The position numbers were made by a program, and so were the translations under genes. 64,000 bases of DNA from Bacilli bacterium (GTDB lineage: Bacteria; Bacillota_I; Bacilli_A; RF39; UBA660), in the NCBI GenBank assembly GCA_016293205.1, contig JAEDES010000001.1, positions 1 to 64,000 of the forward strand, read 5' to 3'. Below the pieces are notes generated by a model that had not been told where the DNA came from, ran no database searches, and saw only the letters and a program-made list of their open reading frames with translations. How positions within the stretch are numbered: position 1 is the stretch's first letter; the number at the start of each line of letters is the position of its first letter. This document shows, in pieces, positions 9,083 through 18,442 of this stretch.

Positions 9083-10459
9083 TTATTGTCTTTTTGAGTA
9101 CGCTAAGTCAGCTTCTCTAGCTTCTTTAATTTGACTAGGTGTAGCGAAGTTTGGAACTCTTACTGTATCAGTAATTACATAATAATTACCTTGAGATTGA
9201 ATTACATTATCTTCATTTAATCTAATGATTGTAGCTACATCTGTATTATACTCTTGTGCAATTTCTCTTAAAGTTTTTCCTGTTGGAACTTGTACTTCAG
9301 TTGTTGCATATTCGTAATCTTCACTTGTAAATTCATATGGAATAACTAATGTTTCACCAATTTTTATTAATGAACCTGTTATATAGTTTTCACGTTGAAT
9401 TGTTTCAATTGAGCATCCTGCTTGTTCCGCTAGACCAGATAATGTATCTCCAGCAACTACTTTATGATATTTTTTAGCTACATATTCTGTTACTTTTTCT
9501 TCTTCTTGGAATACACCTTCTAATGGATCTGTAACTGGTTGTTGTCCAACTACAAATTGATCTTGTTGATCATTAGTTAATGTACTATCAGAAATTGTAA
9601 TTGATGGTGTTTCTGGAATAATTACTTCTTTATCATTTGTTGCTCCAAATGATGAGAATAAAATTACTGCAGCAGCACCCATAGCAGCCATACGTCTATT
9701 TCTAATTACGAATTTTGGAAATGAATCTTTAGCAATATATCCTAATTTTGATAATTCTCTTAATGTACTTACACAGATATGTAATGTACCTTTAGAGATA
9801 GCACATAAAATTTCTTCAGCAACGTTTCTATTTTTACTAAACTTTCTATTTACAAAGTTATTAACGTTAGCATGAGCACGTCTTGCTGATGTTTTACGTC
9901 TTTTTTCATCTTCTCTAACTTCTCTAGCAGCTTGTCTAATATCTTCAAAGAATCCTTTTTTAGCATGTTTTGAAGTATATCCTCTAGCTCTTCTAGTTTG
10001 TTCTGTTCTAGAAGATTGTCTTTGTTGTTGTCTTTGTTCTTGACTTTGTTGAGATTGTTGTTCATATTGTTCATAACTTGTATACGTTTGATCAGTTTCA
10101 TAATCATAGAAATGTCTTTCGTATCCTTGTCTTTGTGAACCAAATGTTGAACCTTGTGTATATTGTGTACCAGCTTGTTCGTAATATGGTCTTCTACGTC
10201 TTTGACTTTCTTTTTCCATTTTATGAGCATCCCATTCTAAATCATATTCATATTTTTTTTGTGGATTTAATAATACGTCTGCCGCATTATTAATTTTTGC
10301 TAATTTGCTTCCATATATATCTTTAAGAGCTTCCTCCTGAACTAAGTCAGGGTGAAATAACTTAGACAATCTTCTTTTAGCTTGTCTAATTTCCTCTGTT
10401 GAAGCATTTCTTGAAACACCTAACGTTTCATAATGATCCTCAAATCTTTCTGTATTCAT
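9083..10459 (-). CDS. J-domain, transmembrane, LysM protein
   Basis: 458 residues joining three parts. Residues 7-75 form a DnaJ-type J domain with the HPD motif at 36-38, the element that stimulates DnaK ATPase. Residues about 90-160 are low-complexity Gln, Tyr and Arg-rich. After a basic region, residues 257-272 form one short hydrophobic segment. The C-terminal part has a clear LysM at about 331-374 (VVAGDTLSGLAEQAGCSIETI) and a second LysM-like unit at about 389-436. Expected topology is J domain in the cytosol and LysM in the wall. No DnaJ Gly/Phe or zinc-finger region is present. Site GGAGTAGG before the start. Function unknown; it could tie DnaK activity to the envelope. Confidence 0.85.
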   Translation of the reverse strand: MNTERFEDHYETLGVSRNASTEEIRQAKRRLSKLFHPDLVQEEALKDIYGSKLAKINNAADVLLNPQKKYEYDLEWDAHKMEKESQRRRRPYYEQAGTQYTQGSTFGSQRQGYERHFYDYETDQTYTSYEQYEQQSQQSQEQRQQQRQSSRTEQTRRARGYTSKHAKKGFFEDIRQAAREVREDEKRRKTSARRAHANVNNFVNRKFSKNRNVAEEILCAISKGTLHICVSTLRELSKLGYIAKDSFPKFVIRNRRMAAMGAAAVILFSSFGATNDKEVIIPETPSITISDSTLTNDQQDQFVVGQQPVTDPLEGVFQEEEKVTEYVAKKYHKVVAGDTLSGLAEQAGCSIETIQRENYITGSLIKIGETLVIPYEFTSEDYEYATTEVQVPTGKTLREIAQEYNTDVATIIRLNEDNVIQSQGNYYVITDTVRVPNFATPSQIKEAREADLAYSKRQ

Positions 10460-10530
10460 ATTTTCCTACTCCCCCTCTTATTGGACCTATATTATAACAC
10501 ATATGTTTGAAAAAAGCAAGTTTTTAGTGT

Positions 10531-11928
10531 TTAAATGAAATTTTTCCAAACTTTTAAGTGCTCTCCTTTTACTTGATAGATACCTAATAATTGGTTATTT
10601 TTATTCTTAAATATTACTTTATCTTCTATAGAAAATGTATTATCTAGACGATGTCCACATCTTATTTTATTTTCTAAAAAGTCATTTACTTCTACTACTT
10701 TTATATCTAATACATCTTCTATATTATGTAGTGTTATGTTTTTATTATCTAAATCTTCTAAAGTATTTGTCTCTTCTATTGATACTATTCCTTGTTTAGT
10801 GCGAATTAATTTAGTCATAGTAGCATAAGTATTTAAACTATTACCTATATCATTAATTAAACTACGTATATAACATCCTTTAGATACAAGTGTTTTAAAT
10901 GTAAATGTATCTTCTTTTGATGATAATAATTCTATTTCTTTAATAGTTACTTCTTTTTTAGGAAGTTCTACTTCTTGATTATTTCTTGCATATTCATAAA
11001 GTTTTTTTCCATGTACTTTTACTGCTGAATATATTGGTACTTCTTGAAGATATGTTTTTTTGAAACTATTAAGAGTTTCAGTTAGTTTTATATTACTTGG
11101 AACTTCTTTTGTATCAAGTACTTTTCCTGTAATATCCAGTGTATCTGTTTTGATACCTAGTTTTACTTCTGCTATATATTCTTTATACGTAGAAGTTAGG
11201 AGTTCTACTACTTTAGTTGCTTGACCTACAGCTACTATTAATACTCCTGTTGCAAGAGGATCTAGTGTACCTGTATGTCCTACTCTTTTTATTCCAAATA
11301 GTTTTGATATTTTATTAACTACATCAAATGAAGTCATATCTTTTTCTTTATTAATAAAAAGTACTGTCCCAAATGATGAGTGATATTCTTCTAAAGTCAA
11401 ATTTCTTTCATAAATTATTTTTGAGACAAATTCTCCTACATATCTTATATGCCATGGTTCATATGGATACTTTGTTATTTCTTCTTTATTTTCTGGATAT
11501 CTTAAAATAAATCCAAATAAATGAAGATACTTATGAATCTCTTTAAAAATATAGTCATATTTATAATCATCTTGTTCTTCTAATATCCATTTACCATCTA
11601 CTTGTAATGCTATATCTAATGCAAGTGATGTATGATGTTCACTTGTTGTTGGGGGCGCAACTATTTTATTAGCGTATTCTTCTCCATACTTTTCTTTATA
11701 TTCTTCTAATAACTCTTGTTGGTGTTTAATAGTACGATATCCTGATGTTAGTCCGATAATAATATTTTTTTGTTCTAAATATTCTTTTAATTCTAAGTAC
11801 TTATTATAAGTTTCTTTATCTACAAAAATATTTTCATTTATTACATCTTTTACTTCTATTAAGTCTAGTTGTTCTAAATATTTTTGTTTGATTGGATTAT
11901 CCTTATTAATTAGTATTGTTTTATTCAT
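10531..11928 (-). CDS. truB: VanY-type D,D-carboxypeptidase fused to tRNA pseudouridine synthase TruB
   Basis: 465 residues encoding two enzymes in one frame. Residues about 1-180 are a peptidase M15B (VanY) domain: the zinc motif is SEHHTSLALD, with the normal Gly replaced by Ser, and the second half EPWHIRYVG has the catalytic Glu and last His. There is no signal peptide or membrane segment. The VanY domain ends LEEYHSSFG, as free VanY proteins do, and TruB begins at once with TVLFINKEKDMTSFDVVNK. TruB motifs include GHTGTLDPLATG with the catalytic Asp, and KGCYIRSLINDIG. TruB makes pseudouridine 55 in tRNA. The start 11928 follows GAAGGTG. Both active sites look intact. Confidence 0.88.
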   Translation of the reverse strand: MNKTILINKDNPIKQKYLEQLDLIEVKDVINENIFVDKETYNKYLELKEYLEQKNIIIGLTSGYRTIKHQQELLEEYKEKYGEEYANKIVAPPTTSEHHTSLALDIALQVDGKWILEEQDDYKYDYIFKEIHKYLHLFGFILRYPENKEEITKYPYEPWHIRYVGEFVSKIIYERNLTLEEYHSSFGTVLFINKEKDMTSFDVVNKISKLFGIKRVGHTGTLDPLATGVLIVAVGQATKVVELLTSTYKEYIAEVKLGIKTDTLDITGKVLDTKEVPSNIKLTETLNSFKKTYLQEVPIYSAVKVHGKKLYEYARNNQEVELPKKEVTIKEIELLSSKEDTFTFKTLVSKGCYIRSLINDIGNSLNTYATMTKLIRTKQGIVSIEETNTLEDLDNKNITLHNIEDVLDIKVVEVNDFLENKIRCGHRLDNTFSIEDKVIFKNKNNQLLGIYQVKGEHLKVWKNFI

Positions 11929-11981
11929 ACTATTCACCTTCTTTTTTCCTTTTTAATTATATAATTTATTAGATAAAAATA

Positions 11982-12004
11982 AAAGAGTTCTTACGAACTC
12001 TTAA
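11982..12004 (-). terminator. Terminator of the pseudopilin region
   Basis: Stem AAGAGTTC / GAACTCTT with loop TTAC, then a T-rich tract on the minus strand, directly after the last gene of the pseudopilin block. Confidence 0.75.
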
Positions 12005-12925
12005 CTATTTTTTATCAATTTTAATTACTGGTCTAATTCCTACTTTATAGTATTCATTTCCTCTTGCTACTGGTACATCTTCTGTTCTTATTTTACCATC
12101 TTTATTAACTATTGCAATTGCTGCATAATTATATCCTGTTGTTAATTTATGAGCAGAAGTCATTGTCCAATATCCTTCATTCTTATCTAGACCTTCTAGT
12201 AACCATTTAGCAATTCCATCATCTGTAATAAATTCTTCATATTCTTCTATAGTTATTAATCTTGCTTTTGCTGTAGTTTGGATTGTTCCTTCTGTTAATG
12301 TTTCAAATCCTGGTTCAAGATTATCTATTTTAGGAAGATTGAATAAGAATTTAATATTTCCATCTTCTATTGTTAATCCATTATATCCTCTTTTATCAGT
12401 AGGTTGTTTTGGACATTGATATTCATCTTGTTCTCCAATAGAACTACAGATTCTTTCTGAATCAATTTTTCCTCTATCTGTATAACTATATTTTTTAATA
12501 CTTGGAATATTTTTCCATCCCTTGATTAATTCATTCAATTCATAAAGTGCTGTTTGTGGACCTTTTTGATTACTTCCTTCTGCGTCCCATTCAACATCTT
12601 TGTCAATATTTTGTTGTAACATCAAAGTCATTGTATTTCTATCATTAGCAATCATGCTAAAGGTGTAGACTTCATCTTTAGCAACTTCTACATTTACTTC
12701 TACACCTTTATACATTTCTAGAAATGAACATACTTTACCTTTTTGAGTACATTCGTTTGTTTTTACTTCTTTTGGTCCATTTAATTTATTTTTTTCTTTT
12801 TCGGGTTTATTTGAAGATAGAAGACTTATTGGAATTGCAATTACTAAAATAATTACAAGTACAATAATAAGTACTACTAATAATTTTTTTGAATTATATT
12901 TCTTTTTATTCTCATTATTTTCCAT
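12005..12925 (-). CDS. Membrane-anchored extracellular protein with DUF6273-like end
   Basis: 306 residues. A basic N-terminus (KKKYNSKK) is followed by a single hydrophobic helix near residues 15-37, then an extracellular domain. The C-terminal segment GYWTMTSAHKLTTGYNY through VGIRPVIKI resembles DUF6273-type surface domains seen in gut Bacillota (YW..S and GVRP..). The start is taken as 12925, because GGAGGAAAT sits directly before this ATG and not before the in-frame codon seven residues upstream. It lies 11 bases after the first pseudopilin gene, so it is probably co-transcribed and a partner or substrate of that pilus-like system. Confidence 0.75.
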   Translation of the reverse strand: MENNENKKKYNSKKLLVVLIIVLVIILVIAIPISLLSSNKPEKEKNKLNGPKEVKTNECTQKGKVCSFLEMYKGVEVNVEVAKDEVYTFSMIANDRNTMTLMLQQNIDKDVEWDAEGSNQKGPQTALYELNELIKGWKNIPSIKKYSYTDRGKIDSERICSSIGEQDEYQCPKQPTDKRGYNGLTIEDGNIKFLFNLPKIDNLEPGFETLTEGTIQTTAKARLITIEEYEEFITDDGIAKWLLEGLDKNEGYWTMTSAHKLTTGYNYAAIAIVNKDGKIRTEDVPVARGNEYYKVGIRPVIKIDKK

Positions 12926-12936
12926 ATTTCCTCCTA

Positions 12937-15183
12937 TCATACACAACTAGCACCAGTACAGAATTTACTTCCACTACGTTTTGTTGTCCATGAAATATAT
13001 CCATATTCTTTACCTGCATATAAATATACTCCATCAATAGTTATTCTAAATGAGCAACTGCTTTTCCCAGTAAAATCTGCATAGAATGAGTGAGCTTTTT
13101 TGCTACTAATTCCACATCCTCCACCACTTACAGTGTTAATTCCACAAGCAGCATGAGATGATGTTGTGAAATATACTTTTTCTCCACTCTTACTATTGAT
13201 ATACGCATAGCATTGTTCTTTATATACTAATTCAGGTTCTGGTTCTGGTTCAGGCTCTGGTTCTACATAACAAGCTCCTAAATTACAGTATCCTCCTCCT
13301 GATCCTTTATCGTATGCAGGGCATCTTTCATCAGTATAATTTGAGTATGCTAATTGGTTATATGATCCAGCATCACATGATGCAGAACATGTTCCTCCAT
13401 CTCGGTAGTAAACACTTGAACAGCAACTTTGAGAATTACAACTACTTCCTCCTGATGATTCATCTTTACTTGAACATCTTTGGTTATTATAAACTGAATA
13501 TGCTAGACGATTTTTTGTTCCGCCACCGCAAGATTCTGTACATGATGTTCCATCTTCATAATATACTTTTGAGCAGCAACTTTGAGTATTACATTCTTGA
13601 ACTAATCCAGTTGTTACTAAGGCACATGAATTTGTTCTTGTTTGAGTTCCACCACCACAAGCTACACTGCATGCTCCCCAATCACTATATACGTTTGGTC
13701 CATCTGATGCACTTCCCATATAATAGACTGGAGAAATATTTCCAGCATGGTCTACTGCTATAGCATATCCATAATATGAAGTACCACACTTACGAGTAAA
13801 TGCTCTTGATGTTGTAAAGTTTGAATTTGTTTTTGCAGGAGTTCCACTTGAATTTTTAACGTAATATCTATATTCCCATACTCCTGATGTTGCATCTGTT
13901 GATCCTGACACAGCACCTACTGATGCATCTTTTGAAGTTCCGCTAACTCTAATACTTCCACCACTTGGTGCTGTTGGAGCAGTTGTATCTACTTTTACAT
14001 TTTTAGATGTACAGCTTGCAGTATTTCCTGCATAGTCTTCTACAAAACCATACCATACTTGTCCTGTTGTTTCTCTTTGCGTTGCAGATGATACTTGGTT
14101 GTATGATCCTAATGCAGATGTTGTTTGTAACGATCTATTTTTAATTCCGCTCATGGCATCTGTTTGATTTAATGTTATTGTAGCATTTGTTATATACCAC
14201 TCACCACGGCCTTTTGTTCCTGTATCTGTAATAGAACAACTTGGTTCTGTTCTATCAATAAATACATCTACTTTACAATCTTGTGTATTTCCAGCTTTAT
14301 CTTTGATTGTGATATATCCATATTTCATATCAGTCTTAAATGTTTTTGTATATTCTTCACGTTCACATCCTGAACCTTCATCCCCATCATCACAACCTAC
14401 TGTTATTTTTCTATTACCTGTTCTTATCCAGTCATCATTATCACGAGTTTTATCTTCTGTTTTTACAATACATGTTGGTTTTTGTTTGTCAGCATATGTT
14501 TTTGTTAATGATGCTGTTTCGGATTGACCATAGATATTAGTTGCAGTTACTATAGTTTTTAATTTACCTGGAGTATATTTACTAATATCAATTGTTTTAG
14601 TTATTTCAGTATCATAATTTGCTTCTATATTTCCTGTTGTATATACTTCTTCGTCATATTTATAAATTGTAATTGTGTAACTTAACAATTTATGAGAATC
14701 GGTTATTTTAACTTCTGATTTAGTTTTCTTTATATTATTAGCGTTATCAGTCATTTTAATTTTAATTATTGGTTTTAAATCATTATTTTGTTCAATATTC
14801 TTATAATCTGGACAATCTAAATATACTAAGTATGAATATCCATTTTTTGAATATTTAAAGATTTGTACATATGATTTATCTAAATCGCAATTTTTATCAT
14901 GATAATCTTTTACTTGTTCAATATAGTTATTTTCCACTAAAGTTCTTAATGTTACTTTTTTCTTTTCTCCTACATTTTTAGGTAGATTATCACGGTTTGT
15001 TTGAGCATATGACTCAGCAGACAATTTTAGATTTTGTTCTGCCGCTACATAGTGCTCTTCTTTACCTTTTTGAATAATTGAGTTTACTGATACTAGTCCA
15101 ACTACAGATACAATTCCTAGTATTGCAATGACTCCTATTATTTCTACTAGAGTAAAGCCTTTTTTATTTGATTTTTTCTTCAT
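12937..15183 (-). CDS. Large pseudopilin-like protein with thrombospondin type 1-like repeats (copy 1)
   Basis: 748 residues. The N-terminus is a class III prepilin signal: basic KKKSNKKG, then FTLVEI with Glu at mature position 5 and a hydrophobic helix to about residue 30. After a pilin-like helix and a Cys-containing domain come bacterial Ig-like modules (SCSITDTGTKGRGEWY and VDTTAPTAP). Cys-rich repeats follow: WGACSVACGGGTQTRTNSC and two related units with CGGGTKNR and CDAGSYNQ. These match the thrombospondin type 1 pattern (WxxC..C.GG...R). A short Glu-Pro repeat precedes the C-terminal Cys-containing domain. Expected to be processed by a prepilin peptidase and exported; no pilus assembly gene is in the window. 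Confidence 0.85.
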   Translation of the reverse strand: MKKKSNKKGFTLVEIIGVIAILGIVSVVGLVSVNSIIQKGKEEHYVAAEQNLKLSAESYAQTNRDNLPKNVGEKKKVTLRTLVENNYIEQVKDYHDKNCDLDKSYVQIFKYSKNGYSYLVYLDCPDYKNIEQNNDLKPIIKIKMTDNANNIKKTKSEVKITDSHKLLSYTITIYKYDEEVYTTGNIEANYDTEITKTIDISKYTPGKLKTIVTATNIYGQSETASLTKTYADKQKPTCIVKTEDKTRDNDDWIRTGNRKITVGCDDGDEGSGCEREEYTKTFKTDMKYGYITIKDKAGNTQDCKVDVFIDRTEPSCSITDTGTKGRGEWYITNATITLNQTDAMSGIKNRSLQTTSALGSYNQVSSATQRETTGQVWYGFVEDYAGNTASCTSKNVKVDTTAPTAPSGGSIRVSGTSKDASVGAVSGSTDATSGVWEYRYYVKNSSGTPAKTNSNFTTSRAFTRKCGTSYYGYAIAVDHAGNISPVYYMGSASDGPNVYSDWGACSVACGGGTQTRTNSCALVTTGLVQECNTQSCCSKVYYEDGTSCTESCGGGTKNRLAYSVYNNQRCSSKDESSGGSSCNSQSCCSSVYYRDGGTCSASCDAGSYNQLAYSNYTDERCPAYDKGSGGGYCNLGACYVEPEPEPEPEPELVYKEQCYAYINSKSGEKVYFTTSSHAACGINTVSGGGCGISSKKAHSFYADFTGKSSCSFRITIDGVYLYAGKEYGYISWTTKRSGSKFCTGASCV
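13745..14013 (-). repeat. 269-bp segment identical to 16462-16730
   Basis: By direct comparison this stretch of the first pseudopilin gene matches 16462-16730 of the second base for base, while flanking sequence differs. It encodes the Ig-like module running from the VDTTAPTAP region to the AIAVDHAG region. Confidence 0.9.
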
Positions 15184-15237
15184 CTTCTCACCCTACTTTA
15201 TAATAACTATTTTAGCAAATTCATATTCTTTATTCAA

Positions 15238-15267
15238 CAAAAAAAGAGTGATTCTCATCACTCTTTT
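15238..15267 (-). terminator. Terminator after anchored partner gene
   Basis: Stem AAGAGTGAT / ATCACTCTT, then T7 on the minus strand, next to the stop of the 161-residue anchored protein. Confidence 0.75.
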
Positions 15268-15268
15268 A

Positions 15269-15754
15269 TTAATCAACTAATGCAAAACCTAAAGCTTTAG
15301 CTTCGTCTTCAGTAATAATCTTAATAGACCATGATTTTACTAATGACCAGTCATTTAAGCTTTGAATTTCATGTTCAATTTGAACACCTTTTTTTAGATT
15401 TTCTAAATATACTATAATGTTTTCTTCAGTAGTTTCTGTTTTCATTGTTAAAAGTAAGTATAGTTTTTCAAAATCTTCAAATGGTGTAATATCAACTGAC
15501 ATTGAAGATGTATCACCATATCTATATAATACAGTACTGCTAAATCTTATTTTTTTATCTGGAGTTGCAGTTGTTTTTAATTCATTTACTTTATATTGTT
15601 CAGCCACTGGATCTGGTTTAACTTCTTTTTTCTTTTCTTTTTCTTCTTTTTGTGGTTCTTTATTTGAATCATTTAAGAAGTACCAAGTTCCTCCACCAAT
15701 TAATCCTATCGCTAATATAACTAAAATTATTACTATTACTTTTTTATTCTTCAT
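15269..15754 (-). CDS. Small membrane-anchored partner protein A
   Basis: 161 residues: MKNKK, a hydrophobic helix near residues 5-24, a charged linker rich in Lys and Glu, then an extracellular beta-type domain of about 110 residues. The domain pattern (KIRFSSTVLYRYGDTSSMSV, then FEKLYLLLTM, then a W in SLVKSWSIK near the end) is shared with the two other small anchored proteins of this block, so the three are paralogues. The start 15754 has AGGAGG upstream; an in-frame codon 31 residues earlier lacks one. It lies 16 bases after the second pseudopilin gene. Function unknown; pairing with pseudopilins suggests a shared surface complex. Confidence 0.75.
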   Translation of the reverse strand: MKNKKVIVIILVILAIGLIGGGTWYFLNDSNKEPQKEEKEKKKEVKPDPVAEQYKVNELKTTATPDKKIRFSSTVLYRYGDTSSMSVDITPFEDFEKLYLLLTMKTETTEENIIVYLENLKKGVQIEHEIQSLNDWSLVKSWSIKIITEDEAKALGFALVD

Positions 15755-15770
15755 AATATTCCTCCTAATA

Positions 15771-17900
15771 TTAACCGTAATATACTGGTGGTGAAGTATT
15801 ATATGGACACCATAATGATGATACACCTTTTGGTGGTTTTGCTCCACATGTACAGCAAACTCTCCTAGTTGCAGTTGTATGACTTTTATGTCCTCCAGTA
15901 CAGTTTGACCATGTATATCCTACTGAATATGGGCTTTCAGCATCTCTACAATCCCATCTACATGTATGAGGTGGTGGTCCACATGATCCTGCATCACATG
16001 ATTCTGAATCGTAATCAGTTCCGCAATAGCTACCATCATAGTTACTGTAGATTGTTCCAGATCTATATTTTGTTCCTGTTCCACAGTCTGCATCACATGA
16101 TCCCCAGCTATCCCAATCTGTGTATGTTGATGAACAACAACTTGTTTCGTTACAACTATCTGAATCATATTCAGTATCACAATATCTTCCATCGTAATCT
16201 GAATATAACTTCTTAGAACGACTCTTAGTTCCTCCACCACAGTCAGCAGAACATGATGACCATGAACTCCAGCTTCCTGATGTTGATGAACAACAATCCA
16301 TTGTATTACATGATGATGATAACCCTGTAGTTACTAATGCACATGAGTTTGTTCTTGTTTTTGTTCCTCCGTTACATTTAGCACTACATGCACTCCATGC
16401 ACTATATTGGTCTGCTCCATCAGATGCACTTCCTATAAAATGAACAGCTGATATATTTCCGGCATGGTCTACTGCTATAGCATATCCATAATATGAAGTA
16501 CCACACTTACGAGTAAATGCTCTTGATGTTGTAAAGTTTGAATTTGTTTTTGCAGGAGTTCCACTTGAATTTTTAACGTAATATCTATATTCCCATACTC
16601 CTGATGTTGCATCTGTTGATCCTGACACAGCACCTACTGATGCATCTTTTGAAGTTCCGCTAACTCTAATACTTCCACCACTTGGTGCTGTTGGAGCAGT
16701 TGTATCTACTTTTACATTTTTAGATGTACAACTTGCAGTATTTCCTGCATAGTCTTGTACAAATCCATACCATACTTGTCCTGTTGTTTCATATTGTGTT
16801 GCTGATGATATTTGATTATATGATCCTAATGCTGAAGTTGTTTGTAATGATCTATTTTTAATTCCACTCATGGCATCTGTTTGATTTAATGTCATTGTAG
16901 CATTTGTTATATACCAATCACTACGACCTTTTGTTCCTGTATCTGTAATAGAACAGCTTGGTTTTGTTTTATCGATAAATACGTCTACTTTACAATCTTG
17001 TGTATTTCCTGCTTTATCTTTGATAGTGATATATCCATATTTCATATCAGTCTTGAATGTTTTTGTAAATTCTTCACGTTCACATCCTGAACCTTCTTCA
17101 CCATCATTACATCCTACTGTAATCTTTCTTTCTCCAGTTCTAATCCAGTCGTCATTATCACGAGTTTTATCTTCTGTTTTAACGATACATGTTGGTTTTT
17201 GTTTGTCTGAATATGTTACTGTCTTAGTTTCAGTAGTTTGGTTACCATAAATATTAGTTGCTCTTACTACAGTTTTGATTTTACCTGGAGTATACTTACT
17301 AATATCAATAGTCTTAGTTATATTTGTGTCATAATTAGCTTCAATATTTCCTGTTGTATATACTTCTTCATCATACTTATAAATTGTAATTGTATAACTT
17401 AGAATTTTATTTGTGTCTACTATTGTTACTTTTGACTCTGTTTTCTTTACATTGTTTGTATTTGAAGTCATTGCAATTGTTATAGCTGGTTTTAATGACT
17501 CATTTTCTTCAATATTCTTATAATCTGGACAATCTAAATAAGGTAAATAAGAATATCCATTTTTTGAATATTTAAAGATTTGTACATATGATTTGTCTAA
17601 ATCACAGTTTTTATCATGATAATCTTTAATCGGTTCCATGAAGTTATTATCAACTAATGTTCTTAGTGTTACTTTTTTCATTTCTCCAACATTCTTAGGT
17701 AGATAATCACGATTTGCTTGGGCATATGATTCTGCAGTAATTTTTAAGTTTTTTTCTGCAGCTACATAGTGCTCTTCTTTACCTTTTTGAATAATTGAGT
17801 TAACTGATACTAGTCCAACTACTGAAACAATTCCTAGTATTGCTACAACTCCTATTATTTCAACAAGGGTAAATCCTTTTTTGTTTAACTTCTTTCTCAT
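15771..17900 (-). CDS. Large pseudopilin-like protein with thrombospondin type 1-like repeats (copy 2)
   Basis: 709 residues, closely related to copy 1 along most of its length. Class III prepilin signal KKLNKKG then FTLVEI, the same pilin-like helix, the same Ig-like modules, then repeats WSACSAKCNGGTKTRTNSC, WSSWSSCSADCGGGTKSR and WDSWGSCDADCGTGTKYR, which fit the thrombospondin type 1 pattern better than copy 1. The C-terminus is a different Cys-rich domain with CRWDCRDAE and RRVCCTCG. 269 bp in the middle are identical to copy 1 at DNA level. AGGGTGAG before the start. Confidence 0.85.
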   Translation of the reverse strand: MRKKLNKKGFTLVEIIGVVAILGIVSVVGLVSVNSIIQKGKEEHYVAAEKNLKITAESYAQANRDYLPKNVGEMKKVTLRTLVDNNFMEPIKDYHDKNCDLDKSYVQIFKYSKNGYSYLPYLDCPDYKNIEENESLKPAITIAMTSNTNNVKKTESKVTIVDTNKILSYTITIYKYDEEVYTTGNIEANYDTNITKTIDISKYTPGKIKTVVRATNIYGNQTTETKTVTYSDKQKPTCIVKTEDKTRDNDDWIRTGERKITVGCNDGEEGSGCEREEFTKTFKTDMKYGYITIKDKAGNTQDCKVDVFIDKTKPSCSITDTGTKGRSDWYITNATMTLNQTDAMSGIKNRSLQTTSALGSYNQISSATQYETTGQVWYGFVQDYAGNTASCTSKNVKVDTTAPTAPSGGSIRVSGTSKDASVGAVSGSTDATSGVWEYRYYVKNSSGTPAKTNSNFTTSRAFTRKCGTSYYGYAIAVDHAGNISAVHFIGSASDGADQYSAWSACSAKCNGGTKTRTNSCALVTTGLSSSCNTMDCCSSTSGSWSSWSSCSADCGGGTKSRSKKLYSDYDGRYCDTEYDSDSCNETSCCSSTYTDWDSWGSCDADCGTGTKYRSGTIYSNYDGSYCGTDYDSESCDAGSCGPPPHTCRWDCRDAESPYSVGYTWSNCTGGHKSHTTATRRVCCTCGAKPPKGVSSLWCPYNTSPPVYYG
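16462..16730 (-). repeat. 269-bp segment identical to 13745-14013
   Basis: Second copy of the identical block described at 13745-14013, in the same orientation, 2717 bp away. The third pseudopilin gene has only a diverged version. Confidence 0.9.
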
Positions 17901-17954
17901 TTTCTCACCCTACTTTATGTTTCAATTTTATCATTTTTAAAAATTAAAATCAAT

Positions 17955-17985
17955 AAAAAATAGAAGTGTTAATCTTCTATTTTTA
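17955..17985 (-). terminator. Terminator after anchored partner B
   Basis: Stem AAATAGAAG / CTTCTATTT, with an A-rich 5' side and T6 on the minus strand, overlapping the end of the 157-residue gene. Confidence 0.65.
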
Positions 17986-18442
17986 CATAACCATTTGCAA
18001 TGGCTTCATTTTCATTAATCTTAAATACTTTCCAACTATTTGCCTCTGTTAAATCTTCTATACTTTGAATCATATATTTGAATTCTTTTTCTTTTTCAAC
18101 ATTTTGTTGATATATAATTTTCTTTTCAACTTTGTTATCTAATTCAAATTCTATTAGTAAATATAAGTTTTCTAAAGTATCTTTACTTTTAATTTCTAAA
18201 TCAATTTGAGATATACCATTATCTGGAGTGAAATAAACAATTGTATCATCAATTGATATTTTCTTATCTTTTGTAGAAATACCTTTTAAATTTAATTGTT
18301 TTATTTTGGAGTCTTTATAAAGAATTTCATCTTTTGGTTGTTCTTTTTTAGGAGCATATGAATTATTTATTACTACTAGTATTATTGCTACTAATATAAT
18401 AGTAGATATTCCAACGATTATTTTTATTATGTTCTTTTTCAT
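17969..18442 (-). CDS. Small membrane-anchored partner protein B
   Basis: 157 residues with a basic start and hydrophobic helix at about 5-27, then an extracellular domain paralogous to the two other small anchored proteins (DKKISIDDTIVYFTPDNGIS, LENLYLLIEFEL, ANSWKVFKI). It overlaps the next upstream partner gene by 4 bases, so translation is probably coupled. No enzyme motif and no cysteine. Likely a structural or adaptor part of the pseudopilin-linked surface complex; this is inference from order alone. Confidence 0.75.
   Translation of the reverse strand: MKKNIIKIIVGISTIILVAIILVVINNSYAPKKEQPKDEILYKDSKIKQLNLKGISTKDKKISIDDTIVYFTPDNGISQIDLEIKSKDTLENLYLLIEFELDNKVEKKIIYQQNVEKEKEFKYMIQSIEDLTEANSWKVFKINENEAIANGYVKIED

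Noticed and set aside
9850..10230. 126-codon minus-strand ORF inside the J-domain/LysM gene
   Set aside because: It lies over the Gln/Arg-rich low-complexity part in another frame and has no ribosome site of its own.
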